A stretch of DNA of 64,000 bases from Atrina japonica (Eukaryota > Mollusca > Bivalvia > Pterioida > Pinnidae): contig BROG01000032.1 in NCBI GenBank assembly GCA_030159075.1, forward strand, positions 194,001-258,000. Reading direction: 5' to 3'. The notes below the pieces were generated by a model. The model worked only from the letters and a program-made list of their open reading frames with translations. It ran no database searches and was not told the DNA's origin. Shown here piece after piece: positions 1-13,500 of the stretch (position 1 is its first letter; every line of letters starts with the position of its first letter). The translations under genes were made by a program, and so were the position numbers.

Positions 1-1085
1 GAGCTAGCAGACGACGTTTGTTTACGTTCTATATAACAATCTTAACTAAATTTGCAGGAGAGTTCTACAGCAGATGTCTCAGGCCCCTTATGAACTGCAA
101 AAATACCGTAGCAACGATCGTCGCGTGCAAAATTGCGGGCCTCAGTTGAGAAAATTCTTAAGTCATTTTATGGTGGGGCATTTTCATAATTTTCTCAGTT
201 GAGTAAATTCTTAACTTTTGAGAACAAAATCTGTCTGAGAATTTTATTTGTTTATGGTGCCAGGCCCAGGTACAAGGTTTATGTATAAAATATCTGGACC
301 AAAGCTGGTCCACTTGAGCCTCACCATCACTTGGCCTCTGTTGTTGTCAAGCGTCCATCAGGTGCAAACCATTTAAGGTCAGATCAAACGTACAATGTAT
401 CTTCCATATTTCTGCTGATGTGTTTTTCTATCTCATGCAAGAAAGAACTTGTTTAGATAAATAATTTATATGTATCAAAGAGAGGTAATTCAATCAGATG
501 TAATGTGGAAGAAACATTTTCTGTAAAAAGAAATCTGTCATATGCCTGGAAACATTAACTGAAAAATATATGTTACCGGTATTCCTTATCCTTGTCTACA
601 TATGAAATTTCAAGGAACCATTTATGCTTTTTTGTGTTTTTATAATACAATATCAAGGAAAACGCAGAATATTCTATATGAAAATGGCCTGGTAATTTAC
701 CTCTATTTCCCCCATTAAACAAGTCAAGGGGCAAGAACAAAATATATATAATTAAGGAACGTGTGATCTGTCCATAAAAAACTCCCCTGAAACTTGTGAA
801 CTAATTTCTTCCAAAGAAGCAAAAAATGTTTGGCTCCCAAAGATCTGCAAAACGTTAACAGAGCAGAAATTGTCAGGTTGACAAATATAATAAATAGAGA
901 TAAAGTGAAGGAAGCAAAAATGTTTGGCATGCAAATATGAACGAAAAGGTCAAACAGGGCAGAAATTGTCAGGTCGATTCTTATGGGTGTTATTTCTCAT
1001 TTTAAATAGAATTTTCATGTGTTTGGCAATTATTTTTCAAAATATAATAGATAGAGAGAAAGTGAAAGAAAGCAACAATCTAGTA
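1..1085. other. no gene seen; imperfect repeats
   Basis: AT-rich. Two stretches about 93 bases apart (from about 816 and 909) share gaagcaaaaatgtttggc and cagaaattgtcaggt, with a partial third near 1038. The first 260 bases carry repeated gagaaaattcttaa-like pieces. No upstream CTLD exon or signal peptide was recognised. Confidence 0.4.
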
Positions 1086-1310
1086 TAAAACCAAAATCTC
1101 TTGCCATTAAGGCTAGAACTGGAGGAAAAGAAACAAGTTGGAATATAAAAAGTAATCCCCTTTTATTTGGAAATTTTTATTGGTCAAAAGCTGAATTTGT
1201 ACTTATTGGATTTTAAATATTTCAACTTTGTGTATTACCATCATATGTTTTCCCACATATAATTGAATATAAAGAGAATTTGTTGACTATTGATAGATCA
1301 GAAATATCTT
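1086..1310 (+). pseudogene. remnant of K exon and following intron, copy 1
   Basis: From ctcttgccattaaggctag onward this matches the 3' end of the K exon of copy 3 (ctcttgtcagtaaggctgg) and then its intron (aagtaatccccttttattt and beyond). The donor gtaagg has become attaag, and the Lys-rich coding part upstream is absent or unrecognisable. The array is therefore damaged at its left end. Confidence 0.55.
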
Positions 1311-1445
1311 ATCACGGTTGTCAATGTTAACTTGCCATGACATTCTATCTTTCACAGATTTATAATGTAGAACTGTATTTAGTACTTTTGGTATGTTTTC
1401 TAGTCATTTCAAACAATCTTTAGGTTGCATTTCTTCTGTTTTCAG

Positions 1446-1598
1446 GATGTGCTGGTGGTTTCACACTACAAGGCCGCCACTGTTTTCAATATATACGTCA
1501 TCCTAGCTACTATTATAGTGCTGGACACTACTGTAAGAGACGGAACTCTCATCTGATCACAGATAAGGAATATTCTGAGTTTGCCAAGCATTTCAATG
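1446..1598 (+). CDS. CTLD exon A, copy 1
   Basis: 153 nt, phase 1 to 1, with acceptor tctgttttcag and donor gtaaat. It encodes CAGGFTLQGRHCFQYIRHPS, then YYYSAGHYCKRRNSHLIT and ends EFAKHFNG across the donor. It contains three of the six CTLD cysteines and the usual AxxYC..RNSHL helix. It is base-for-base identical to the A exons at 18279 and 20042. Its own exon B is not within the expected few hundred bases; an insertion begins near 1731 and a decayed B lies at about 9600. Confidence 0.75.
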
Positions 1599-4500
1599 GT
1601 AAATCTTCATGTTCACTGGTTTGTTTTCTTCCTTGTCTTATTTTTGTTTTGTTAGAAACCATAAAATGATTCATTAATTTTTACTTTTTTTGACAAATCA
1701 GCGTAACAATTATGGTTAATAATTAGTTTTTATACGCCTGTTGAAGATGGGTAGTATTATGTTTTCATGCAGGCAGGCACATATCAGTTTCCACTCAATA
1801 ACTTTATGTGTAATTTTCAATGGATTAATTTGAAACTTTGTGAGAAGGTTTATTGCCATAAAAGCTTGTACAAATTTGATTACCAAAAATTTATGACAAA
1901 TATTTATGGAGTTTCAGCCCCTTGAATATTTGAGGAAACATTTTCCGCTCGATAATAAAAAAGGACTATGTATGGTAAGGGCCATTTCTGGCCCCACTTC
2001 AAATATATTTCATTTCATACTATGTTGGAGGTACATGTCCTTGTTTTACAAAAACTTTAAAATTAGGTTGCTATGACAAACAATGTAGTGACTGTAGGGG
2101 TGATTTGGGAACATTGATAAAACACTTTTTCCTGTTAAACTCATATGGTTTAATAGTAATATATGTGCACCACTTAGTTCGTTAAGACATTAGATATAAA
2201 TATTCAGAAAGCAATCGTCTGAGAAACGTGAAGGAAAATTAAAGTTTTTTATAACAAAAGGGGACTCAGGATGGAGCTAATGAAGTGTTTATATGAAAGT
2301 GAGTTTAAAATGATAATGTCAAAATAATTTTTTTCAACATGTAAAGCAAATGCTCAAATATGCTTCTGTTTCATTATGTCCTTGTCTCAGTAAAAATAAT
2401 ACAAAAGATGTCAGACTGAAATTGTCAGATATTTATGGAAATTACTCTGCCATAAATTCATGGTGATGAAATAATCTCATAGCCAAAATAGCATTGTTGC
2501 TAAGGAAAACTTGTGGTTTGAATTTCCCTAGCAACTGGACCTGGACATCAAAATAAACCATCGCCTATGTAATGTTGGTGTAAAATATAAAAGAAAATTC
2601 CTGGAACAATTACTTTTACAATTTAAGAAATATCATATCAGTGGTATATAAACTAAAATTTGGCACTGTGCCAGCATGAGGAATCAGGCTAAAATATACA
2701 AATTAGCAACTTTAAAAATATTGCTAATTTTGCAGTTTCAACCATGAATTATTAAAGATCACTGAAAATTGGATAATGTGATACCTATGTAAATAAAAAA
2801 GATATATGAATTTAAAAAAAAAGGCAACTAGTTGGAAAGACACATACACACACACACACACACACACATATAGTTGCTAAGCAACCAAAATATCATTTTC
2901 TATAAGGTTTTATTGCAAATTATGATAAACATTAGGCTAAATTTTAAATGAATATAACAAGTAATTAGTTGGACAAAAATAAAATATCCCTTATTCAAAA
3001 ATACATGTTTCTTTTGATACATTTGCCATTGTCACAAAATTTGGTTACCAAGGCTGAGTGGACCAGTGAAAACATAGCAACAAGTTACAATGTCTATATT
3101 TTGACATTCAAACACCTCATAACATATATTTACTCTCTCTCTCATAATCTGGCATAGGATACAATTCAAATTACAGGAAGTTATTCAAATAAGACTGCAC
3201 TATTACCATGACAACCAATTCCGTTCATTAGCAACAGATTGTAAAAGAAATTTATATTCGTCTTCACAAACATGTTGTATGACAAAATGTAGTAAGGTAT
3301 GGCATAGTCCGTCTGTATGTTAGTTTTTGCTTGTCCAGGGAATAAGTCTCCCATTCCTTAATTTAGGTTCAAAATGTGTGTGTGTTTGCGCACACACATA
3401 TATACACCTTTACATCTAAACTGTTGAACAAAAAGTTACAACCCTTTTCTGCAGAAATGTAGAATACCAGTCTCCAATCAGAGTAAATTGCCAAAACATA
3501 ATAAAATCACTCCTTGCATAAAAGGTGTGATGCTAGGTCAGGAAGTGGGGAAGATATGGTCTAAACAAAGCATAAGAATGGACAAACGGAAGGATGAATG
3601 CCTTGGACGACACAGAACTATAGTTTACCCACCCACCCGCCCCCCTGGAACTAATGAAGGACTTTTAGTAATTATAATCGCTGTTGTATTATGTCACATT
3701 TTTAATGAACAGATCCTGTGTGATACATGTAAGTCAAATAATCATACATGTATTTCCTAAAGCAAACTTATTGTAACTGTTTACCTGAATAAATTATTAA
3801 CCCTTCCACCCCTACAGACCACAATAGACTGGTCTGAAACAATAGAAAGGAGCATACCAGTAATTCAGGACCTGAAAGGGTTAAAGATTGAAACCAAAGG
3901 GCTTTTTAAAATTTAATATAAATTATCTTTGCTACATAGAGATTCTACATGAAATAGTCAGTTGCAAAATTATTGACTTGACATTTTCACATAATTAAAG
4001 ATTTGATTTCCAATTCTAAATAAAAGATGAGGACATTATGTTGCCCACAAAACATATTTGTAGTGAAACAACTTGCCACGGCACCGTTATCATTGTAATG
4101 ATTATTTGTTTGTTTTATATCTAATTCTAACTGAAAAGGTCTGGCGAAATAGACAGAATGCAATATACCATAGTAATTCTATATTTACTACAGAACAAGG
4201 CTAAGATTAATTCCAATTAAAAATTTTGAGTACCTACTCAGTGTGTTTATTCATTTTCAGTTACAAGAAATTCATCAGTTTGACGCAAAAATGTATGCAT
4301 GTGAATGATGAAAAATAACACTATGTCCACCTAATCACTCAAACTGAAAAGTTTTTCAAACAAATATGTACCGTAGTTAAAATAATTAAATAAAAATTGA
4401 CCTTGAGTGTTGAGTAAATTTGGTGGCGTTGAGTCCAGTTTAATCTGATTGACTACAAAATGATTAAATACAACTGTGTTGCACTGAAGGAGTTAGATCA

Positions 4501-7500
4501 ATTATAAATAGATATACCAATGAGCCTGGTAAAATTACACTTATGAAAAAATAAATAAAGACATTTAATTTGTATAATAATGATGATTATTTGTGTGGTT
4601 TGGATGGAAAAAAATTGAGGGGAAAAGTAGATTCAAAACCCTTGACCCAGTGATCTGCAGTCCAGCAACATACTTCTACACCACGTACGCTCTGACATCA
4701 CCAGTAAATAATGGAGATATGCTATTACGGGATTTTGCAGAAATTGCACATGACATAAATAGGAATGCAACATGATTTAATGATGAACAATTCGATTTTG
4801 TTTACTGAAAATATCTTTTTGTTTTTAACATTTAATTACATATTGAATAGGGTAATTATATAAAAGGAGTGATAACTTACTATATACAGGTAAGTTAACA
4901 AACAGCTACGGTCGTTGACTTGATCTATTTATAGACAAGAGGCTATGGTAACCTACCCGCCCCCGAGTGAAAAGCTAAAGCCATGGGGAGATTTTCACCA
5001 TTTTTTCCAAATGTGACAATAATATAACCTAACTCTATTTGTTATATAAGAGATGCATTGTTTGTTTATTTGGAACGGAAAAAGAGTAGTTCAGTAGGCC
5101 TAGTGTAATGCCTATTACTGTTCCACCGTAACCACAGAAGCAGTGTAGGCCTACATAGCTATGAAAATGGTTGGTAGGACAACAGTGCAGCACAGCTGTT
5201 TTATTTATAATGAATGACTCAATGTACATATTTTAGATGAATACTTTCAATGCATTGGATACAGGTCCAAGTTTTAAAAAGATGTCTTACCAATAAACCA
5301 AAATTTTTGACTTCAGCTGTTTATGTAACAGCGCGAGATTGCAAGGCCTGGTGAAGTTACACGAAGTTACACGTCTTATGGATATGTCCGCTCATAATTA
5401 CGGCATTGTTCCTTAATTATTAAATCTAATACACAAAAATGGCCAAAATCATCATTTTTGAGCAATCAACCAATTTTTGCATACAATTTTCTAGAAAACA
5501 AAAACCAAGATAAATAAAATATGCTCATAATGAATTAGCATATGTGTTCATCAAAATAATTACACAAATAAGACCACTGAAATACCAGTTTTAAATTTTA
5601 AGAGATAAGGTGGCCAAATTGGCCCCTTACCATGCATAGTCCTTTCCCCAGATGTTTACATAGTTATGGCCCATTGAATATTGGCGTAAACAGTTTCTGT
5701 TCAATAGCTTGAGTAATTTTCAAGGGATTAATTTGAAACCTTATGAGAAGGTTTATTGCCATAAAAGCTTGGCCAAGTTTGAAAATCAAAATTTCTTGCC
5801 AGTTATATACGTGTGATGAACCTGCCTGGCCTTGCTAGTATTTTTCTTTTTGTAACTTTAAATCGCCGGCATAGCGTTTTTGTTTGTTGTACTTGTAGTA
5901 GGGCTTGGCAAGTCCTGGCCTAGTAGTTTGGTTTACTTTGGTCTATTTAGATCAGTTTAAAAGGTTTAATTTTGTAAACTTTTCAGAGACTTTAAATTGC
6001 CAGTGCTGTGTTTTCATTTGATCCCTGTGTGAGTTATTTTTAGATTTCCAATGTAGGTCGGTCAGATAGTACAGTTACTACAGTACTGTATATAAGTAGT
6101 AGTCAAGATGTTGCTTTTCAAATTCATTTTTAGTTATTCTGTACTTCAATGAAATTCTGTTACTTTGAGTTTTTATTCAGAATTTAATAATGTTGTCATT
6201 TGACATTGAAACTATATTTATATTATCTAGATTTTAATTATTCTGCATCAATTTAATTTTCTATGCCTGACTTGAATATGATGTAGGCTAATTAATGTTG
6301 CAGATAGGGAGATTGACTGGGTTGTTTTAATTGATGGCAGGATGGTGGCAGCAGACAGGAATTGGGATAGATATGGGTTTTCACCTTAATTCTTGGGTTG
6401 GATTGTCCTTCAGGTAGAGGAGGGGATTTTTATAATATTGTGAAAATCTCATGTGTAGGGTTTTAAATATTATTTTGAGGTTTAGGGGAATAGAGCAGAA
6501 GGAATTCATTTTTGTTTTATTAAATGTTTATTGTGTATGTACTGGGGAGGTGGCAGTTTTTATAACGGGACTTAAAATTGTTGTTAGGAGTACCACTGGA
6601 CAAATTAGTAAACCACCTGAGTCAGATAATAGATGAATAAATTCCATATTGTACGCTCAAGGACATTATCATAGTTACATTGTATGTCGCAAGGACACCT
6701 AGGACTATGGACTGATGTGCCTTAAAGGACAAAGTTTGAGTTTGCTATGTTTATGTTCAATTAGTTATGTGATTTCGGATTTGGACAAATTTGCTGTTGC
6801 TAGAATTTGATTGTGCCTAGAATTCAATACAGATGTTGTTGTGCCTAGAATTTGATCCAGATGGCGATTAAAATTTAAGGAAGTGTACAGTTGGGCATTT
6901 GAAAACAATGTACATGTTACGTTGTGATTAAATTAGAGATTCATTTGGTAAATTTTGGTTCAGTGGCCAGATAATAAATCAGTCAATGTGCTGAAATTTC
7001 TAACATATATTAAAAGTTTTTATATGTTTAATTTATTATTGTAGATTTACGTTTTCTTCAATTTGTAGATTAAGTCCAGTGGTACTTGATAGATTAGAGA
7101 CCAAGGTCATGATGGACTCAGATGGCTGATCACTGAGAACTTTTTCTGTGGTTTGGGGCTTTTTTTTTAATACTCTTGTTTGAGATGAGCTTGGTATTAA
7201 ATCGGTTATTTTCAATCAGGATCAAAATTTTTCTGTTAAATATACTTTTTGGTATTACTGGTGATTGATAACTTGAGTTCATTTACTGTTCTTTATAATC
7301 TATTGGCTTCATTTTATTTCTCTTGTTATAGTTTACAACCTTGGTTACAGTTGAGATATAGCTTGTTGACAGATAAAATATATTTTTGTGAACATGCTGA
7401 ATTTGATGTTGTTACATTTTAAGTGAAATGTTTTGATGAACTTATAACCTTGTGCCTTGGTTTTTTCTGGGGATCTCTGAACTGAATTATTACTTAAGGT

Positions 7501-10500
7501 TCCCTTGAGCAAAATTCTTTACTTTGTATTTTTTTTTTTACCTCAAATACACTTTAAGGTGTAATTTAAATAAATTGATGTGAGCAATTTTAGATTGTGA
7601 TTATTTTTCTGTGGCTTGTGTACCCATCTCATTTTTGTTGTATAAGGTGTTTGCAGTAGAGTGTGAGATGTAATGAGCTTTACTGAATTTTTCAATGAAA
7701 AAAAATGATATTTCAATTTTAAGTGTGTTTGAGGTGCTTCAAAACTTATCAAGTTATGGGTAATGTGAGTTTTATTAATTTTTGTTGTAACATAGTGTTG
7801 AAGTATCAAATTTTTCATGGTTAGGTATCTAGTTGTTTGCAGTAGAGTGTGAGATGTATTTTGGAAATTTTAAGCCATGAGGTCATGACTCTCAGGTAGT
7901 GGAGGGCTTTACTGTTTTCAATTTTATTTCTATCTCATTTATTTTTTTTTCAGCGCTGCCGTGTGTAAATTAGGTCATGTAGCAATGAAAATAAAAATTC
8001 ACTGTTTCAAAGAATTTTTGGCTCATTAAATTATTCGGGGTACTTTCGGTGTTACCTTATTTGAGTGTTTACGTTCTCTACTTCCCTGTCTCTTTTTTCA
8101 GGTTTTTCACTCATTGTATACTCAGTGCTGACCGGAAAGGTCAATGGTGACCTAATCACTCTTCGTACCCGTTGAGGGCCGTTTAACTTTTTATCAGTGG
8201 GCCAATTTCATCAAAACTTGGTAGGAAGTATCCCCCCATGGGTAACAATGACTCAATATTTGATATTTAGCATCTTTAGGGGATTTTTACAAAAGTTTTA
8301 AAAAATTATTGAGGGGGCGCTGAATTCGGGCAAAAATTCAAAGTTGTCAGATTTCAACCAAATTTGGTAGAAAGCATTGCAAAAAGTTTAATGTGGTAGG
8401 TTCTGATCCTTTGGGGCCATAAGGATAGTAAAAAGGGCCAAATATTGAAAAGCCAATTTTTGCATCTTCAGTGAAGACGCTTCATGTTTGTGAAAATTGT
8501 GGAGTTACTTTTAGTTTACACAAAAAATCTTCTTCTGTTGAAGTACTTGAAAAAAAAAAATTATTTGATTAAAAAGCACTGAAATCAGCCAAAAATTCAA
8601 AGTAATGTTTCATGGTTTGTATTAAAAAAATATGATTGTCTTTGGGCCCCATAAGGGGGTATGGAAATCTTTAATTGAATTCTTGCTAACCAGGCAGGAA
8701 TCTTCCCCATGTGAAGGACCCTTCAATATAAACCACCTTAGATTGTATTAAGAAAATTTTTATGCATGTATGCTTCAGCCACAAAATGCAAAATGAATTC
8801 AACCAAATTTGGTAGAAAGCATTCCCCAATCAATCAAAGTTTGTATTGGTCAAAGTTTCAATTAGAAACAGATCATAGGCATATGCATTTGAAAGTTGTA
8901 GGGACTGGATCAGAGCAATTTCTCTGTACGTTTCAAATTTTACTTTTTATAGTGGAAATTTGCATTTTTGGTCGCCAAATTGTTAACGAAACAGAGATTG
9001 GAAATTTTAATTTTGTATAAAACACTGCTATGATGGCCAATGTCAAAGGTTTCGGCACAAGTAGAGATGGACAACATACGTGACGGAGACATTGGTAGCC
9101 CTATGTCACCCAGAAAAAAAAAACAAGTTCGGTTGCATCAGACCCTAGTTGTTTATAGTGTGTTTAGATAGGTATAATAAAGATATAAAATGAATTGCAT
9201 GCTTGCTTTGAAATCAGGTAAAACCACGCAATACCACCACCATACATGTGGTCAATACAAATAAATTTAAGTTGTGTTAGACATTATTCAAACACAATTT
9301 TGTCCCTAAAAGTCTTGCATGATTCCCTTTCTGGCCTTAACATGTCCAACACTTAATTTGATTGTTGCTCTTTTACCAGGTGACCGTTTGCTAGTTTTAT
9401 TTTTATTTTTGTATTTATCCCTATACACTTTATTTGATTTTTTTTTGTCTATTTATATTCTGTAAGAGCTAGTCAGCCCAGAAATCTGCAACCGAAGGGG
9501 CAGTTTTGTTTTGTAATTCACAAAATCTGTGTCCATCGTGTGTAGTTTTATGTTTTCTAAACTGCTCATACGACCAATCATATTTTATTTAGTTTGAAAT
9601 AAGTAAATTCAGAAGGTCAAGAGTATTAAGGTTTTGGTCATCCCCGACATTGTGGAATAACAAAAGGCGTAGATACTGGTCATGGAAATTGAACAAATAA
9701 AAGAGTGTCCTTTGCCAGATTACTAGTCATATTACATTTGATGTACAAAAACAGCGCTGGCCGCTTTAATATCAGGAATTGTGTAAATTAGGTCAGTTAT
9801 TTTTGGTTTGTATTTTTAACATATTTTGAAATGATCTCGAAATGCTAAAAAAGGTTCTGTACAGAGGTTGTTTACATATGTACATAGACAGTGTATTAAG
9901 TTGTTTACATAATGTACATAGGCTAATTCTTACATATGTACATAGGCATTGTTGTTACAAGGTTGTTTAAGGTCACTGATAATGAAGAAAGGAGTTAAAC
10001 TCAAGAAGCAAAAGTAGTCACAGCTAAAAATAAAGGAAGAGGAAGAAAGACCAGGAAGCAAAGTAATCCCCTTTATTTTTATTGTACATATTGGATTTTA
10101 GATATTTCAACTTTGTGTATTACCATCATATGTTTTTGTAACAATATGAGGTACGGGAGATAAATCTTTTAGGAAATTATATACGTGAATAATTGGTGTG
10201 ACTTGAAATAGTTGATGTGTATTATATGGGTGTTGACAAAGTATAATTTAGATATAAAATTCCAAATTCAAAATTTTCGCGAGAGAATATGACTTAGAGC
10301 ATTATTATAATAAGTCAGCAGCAATTGAAGTCTGCAGGTTAAAAGGTCCTTATCTGTCATCATCAGTTTTAAAACAGAATTGGATGAATATGATAATTAA
10401 TATGTGATGATAGTGTAAAAAGGATACCAAAGTTTGCATTTGATGACAGAATTTTGAAGTGTTAGCTTCTAGAACTTTAGGTGTGTTTCTGACTACAATA

Positions 10501-13500
10501 CTCTTTGTTGAAACCCTGTCTCTGCTGTCTCTATACGATCACAGACCGAACTTTGAGTTATTTTGTGGTTGGTTTTACAAATATCGAGCCCTGTTTTTTT
10601 CACTCATTCTTTTTGTCTACTAAAACTTAATTTTTTTAAAGTTTACTCTATCTTCATAAAACTACATATTTTAACTTATTTAGGCAATGTAGCATAAAAA
10701 CTTATTTTATTAACAAAATTAGCATTGAAACTAAATACAAAATTCACAGAAGAAAATAGTTGACGATAATTAAATGTTAGATTGACATAAATAAAACAAG
10801 ACCAACCACGTCTGATCAGACAGACGATACGAAATGAAACTGAAAATAGAAATAAATACAAAAGCATCAGGTCAGTCAGACGTCCGGAAAGTAGTAGTAA
10901 CAAGTATATCGGGGGGAATAGGAAATAGAGAAACCACCATTTTGGTAGAGTGTCTGGGATACCTGAAAACAAAGGTGATAATGATGAAAAAGAGATGTTT
11001 TGATAACATTTTGAGACAATTCTCTAACATGGTCATTAACTTTTCCGGTCACTTTCATAGAAAGATATGCAAATTTAGCTTGAATTAAAATAGCATTCTC
11101 AGGGGCGGTAGCGGATTTCATTAGTAGGGTATTTAAATAGAACAAGAAAATAACGAAAATGTAGCTAGTTGGGGGGACCTCAAGAAATTATTAAAAAGAA
11201 AAATTTGGGAAGTCCTAAGTTGAAATCTAAAACAAGAGACAGACGAGTCAGTACCAATGTTTGGGGAAAGAATAATACAAGCCATTTGGGCCAAATTGAT
11301 TAGAGAAGAACCTACAAAACTGCGACACGCGAAACAAAATGTTTTGATCAAATTGCATTGACGTTAGACGGCACACAAAATGTTTTAGAGTTTAAAACTG
11401 AAAAAAAGAAAGACAGAGACATACAACCAATGGAAGTAGATCGTCAAAATTGTCCTAAAAAGGTAGATGAAATTGCAGCGACGAGACAGACAGTGGTGAC
11501 GATGACTTACAAATATCAGTAGCAGACAATAAGAAACATTTAGCTTTCAAATTTGACCACAATATTCACAAAGAAACCACCAAGTTCTATGTCGCAGGAA
11601 GGTCAAATCGAACAACTGGGTACCATATTGGCAGTAATAATGGCAACGAATCGTGTAGAACAAATAATAACTATCAATTAGACAAAATTACGATTCTCCA
11701 AAAATCAGCCAGATGATCAAACATTAGAACATTAGTTGTTAGCACATCCGGCACCCCCCAATGCGAGGGGGAATAGGACAACAAAGTATTAGGGAACATT
11801 GCCGAAAACTAGAATGCTCTTCTTATTTTGGCCAATAAGAAACTAAGGTAGATAACCTAGTAGTTGAAATTAGATAGAAACTATGAAAACCATAGATACA
11901 GATCATTATAGTGCTTCCAAAAAAATCTGAATGGTCAATCACTTAAAGTAATAGGGTATAAAAAAGTAAGTTTTAATGTTCACCGATGGATCAATGGAGT
12001 AAAGATTAATACTTTGATTTATGTTGCTTAAGATCTACCATAGTAAGAGTATCAAAAACCATGCAATATGTTTTGTTAGGACAAATAGAGCATTTTGATC
12101 TCGAGTATTAAAAATCTTGTAGTTCAAGAATCAATAGGAACTCAAATAAATTTTATAGGTTAAAAAGAAGGTCAATTGTTAGGGAAAAATTAGAGCTTTT
12201 AGAAATAGATGAAATACAAATAGAATCAATACAGCTTTTCTCGGAAATAAGTCTAGTTATTTTTATGATGCAGAGTTAGGTCACACTAGTACAGTGAAAA
12301 TGAAAATAGATACAGTGGAGACCCATCCCCAATCAGTAAATTTTTTTGTAAAATTTAGTCAAAAGGAATGTGTGTCAGAACTTTAGATCCTTAAATAAAA
12401 TAGCATTAGCTAGGTTGGGAAAGGCCAAACATTTCACTAGTTTAGATCTTAAAAAGGGGTATTGGCAATTTTAGAAAAGTTACAAAAAAAACAGCTTTTA
12501 TTTCACAAAGGGTTATTTTCAGTTTAATGTAATGCCCTTTGGGTTAAGTGTAAGCACATAGATGTGCAGGAGACTTTGCCACTGGCTTAGAGGTTTTGAT
12601 AAGATCAAGTGTCAATTTCAAAAGGTTTTATGTTCTAATGAAAAGAAAGTGAAAGCTATAAGCATATCAAAGAATGTTAAGAGAAAATGTTAAGGGGATT
12701 TAAGAGTTCATTCTATAGCAGAAACCCACCCTGAAAATACCTTTTTGATTGTTATACACTAACTAGGCGGAATGAATGTGATAGTGACATTGTGTATCCA
12801 GCTTACAGATAAGGACTGGGAAGACAAAACCTACATTATCTATTAAATTAACAAATCTCATTGATTGAATAAAAAAAAGTGGTCAACACAGTGGGGGTTA
12901 ACAGTAGGAATTCAATAAATTGCCCCTTTTTTCACTGAGAAGTCAAGAAAACAATTTTTTACTGAATGGCAGAGAGTCAGAGTTTTCAGAAGTAGGGTGC
13001 ATTAAATTCAAACAAGTTCTCACTGCGCATAAGAAAATACGCTAGTTTAAAGATAGACCCAGCAGATGACTTAGTCGCCAAGCCGTTTATAGATTTCCAG
13101 GGGACATAGAAATAAAACAGAACAGAGAAAATGATGAAACGAATCGTCTTGCCAACTAACTAAAATAGTTACATAGTTAATAGATGGATTGGTTATAAAA
13201 AATTCATAAGATATGTACATACCTGAAAATTTAGAAAACAAGATAAACAACATATGATTTTTGTAGGACATATGCAGTAGATAAAACATATGACATCATT
13301 AGACCAAATTCCTAATTTTCCAAAAAATGAATGTGTAACATTCAAAAAAAGAAAACACATTGATCTAGATCTAATCAACCTTATGCAACAAGTACATTAT
13401 CTCATTCATAGATTTTATATTCTGCCATGATGTGGCGATAATATACTTTAGAAGAAATATTTCCAAGCATATGGTTGCCCACTTCAGATACTAACAGATA

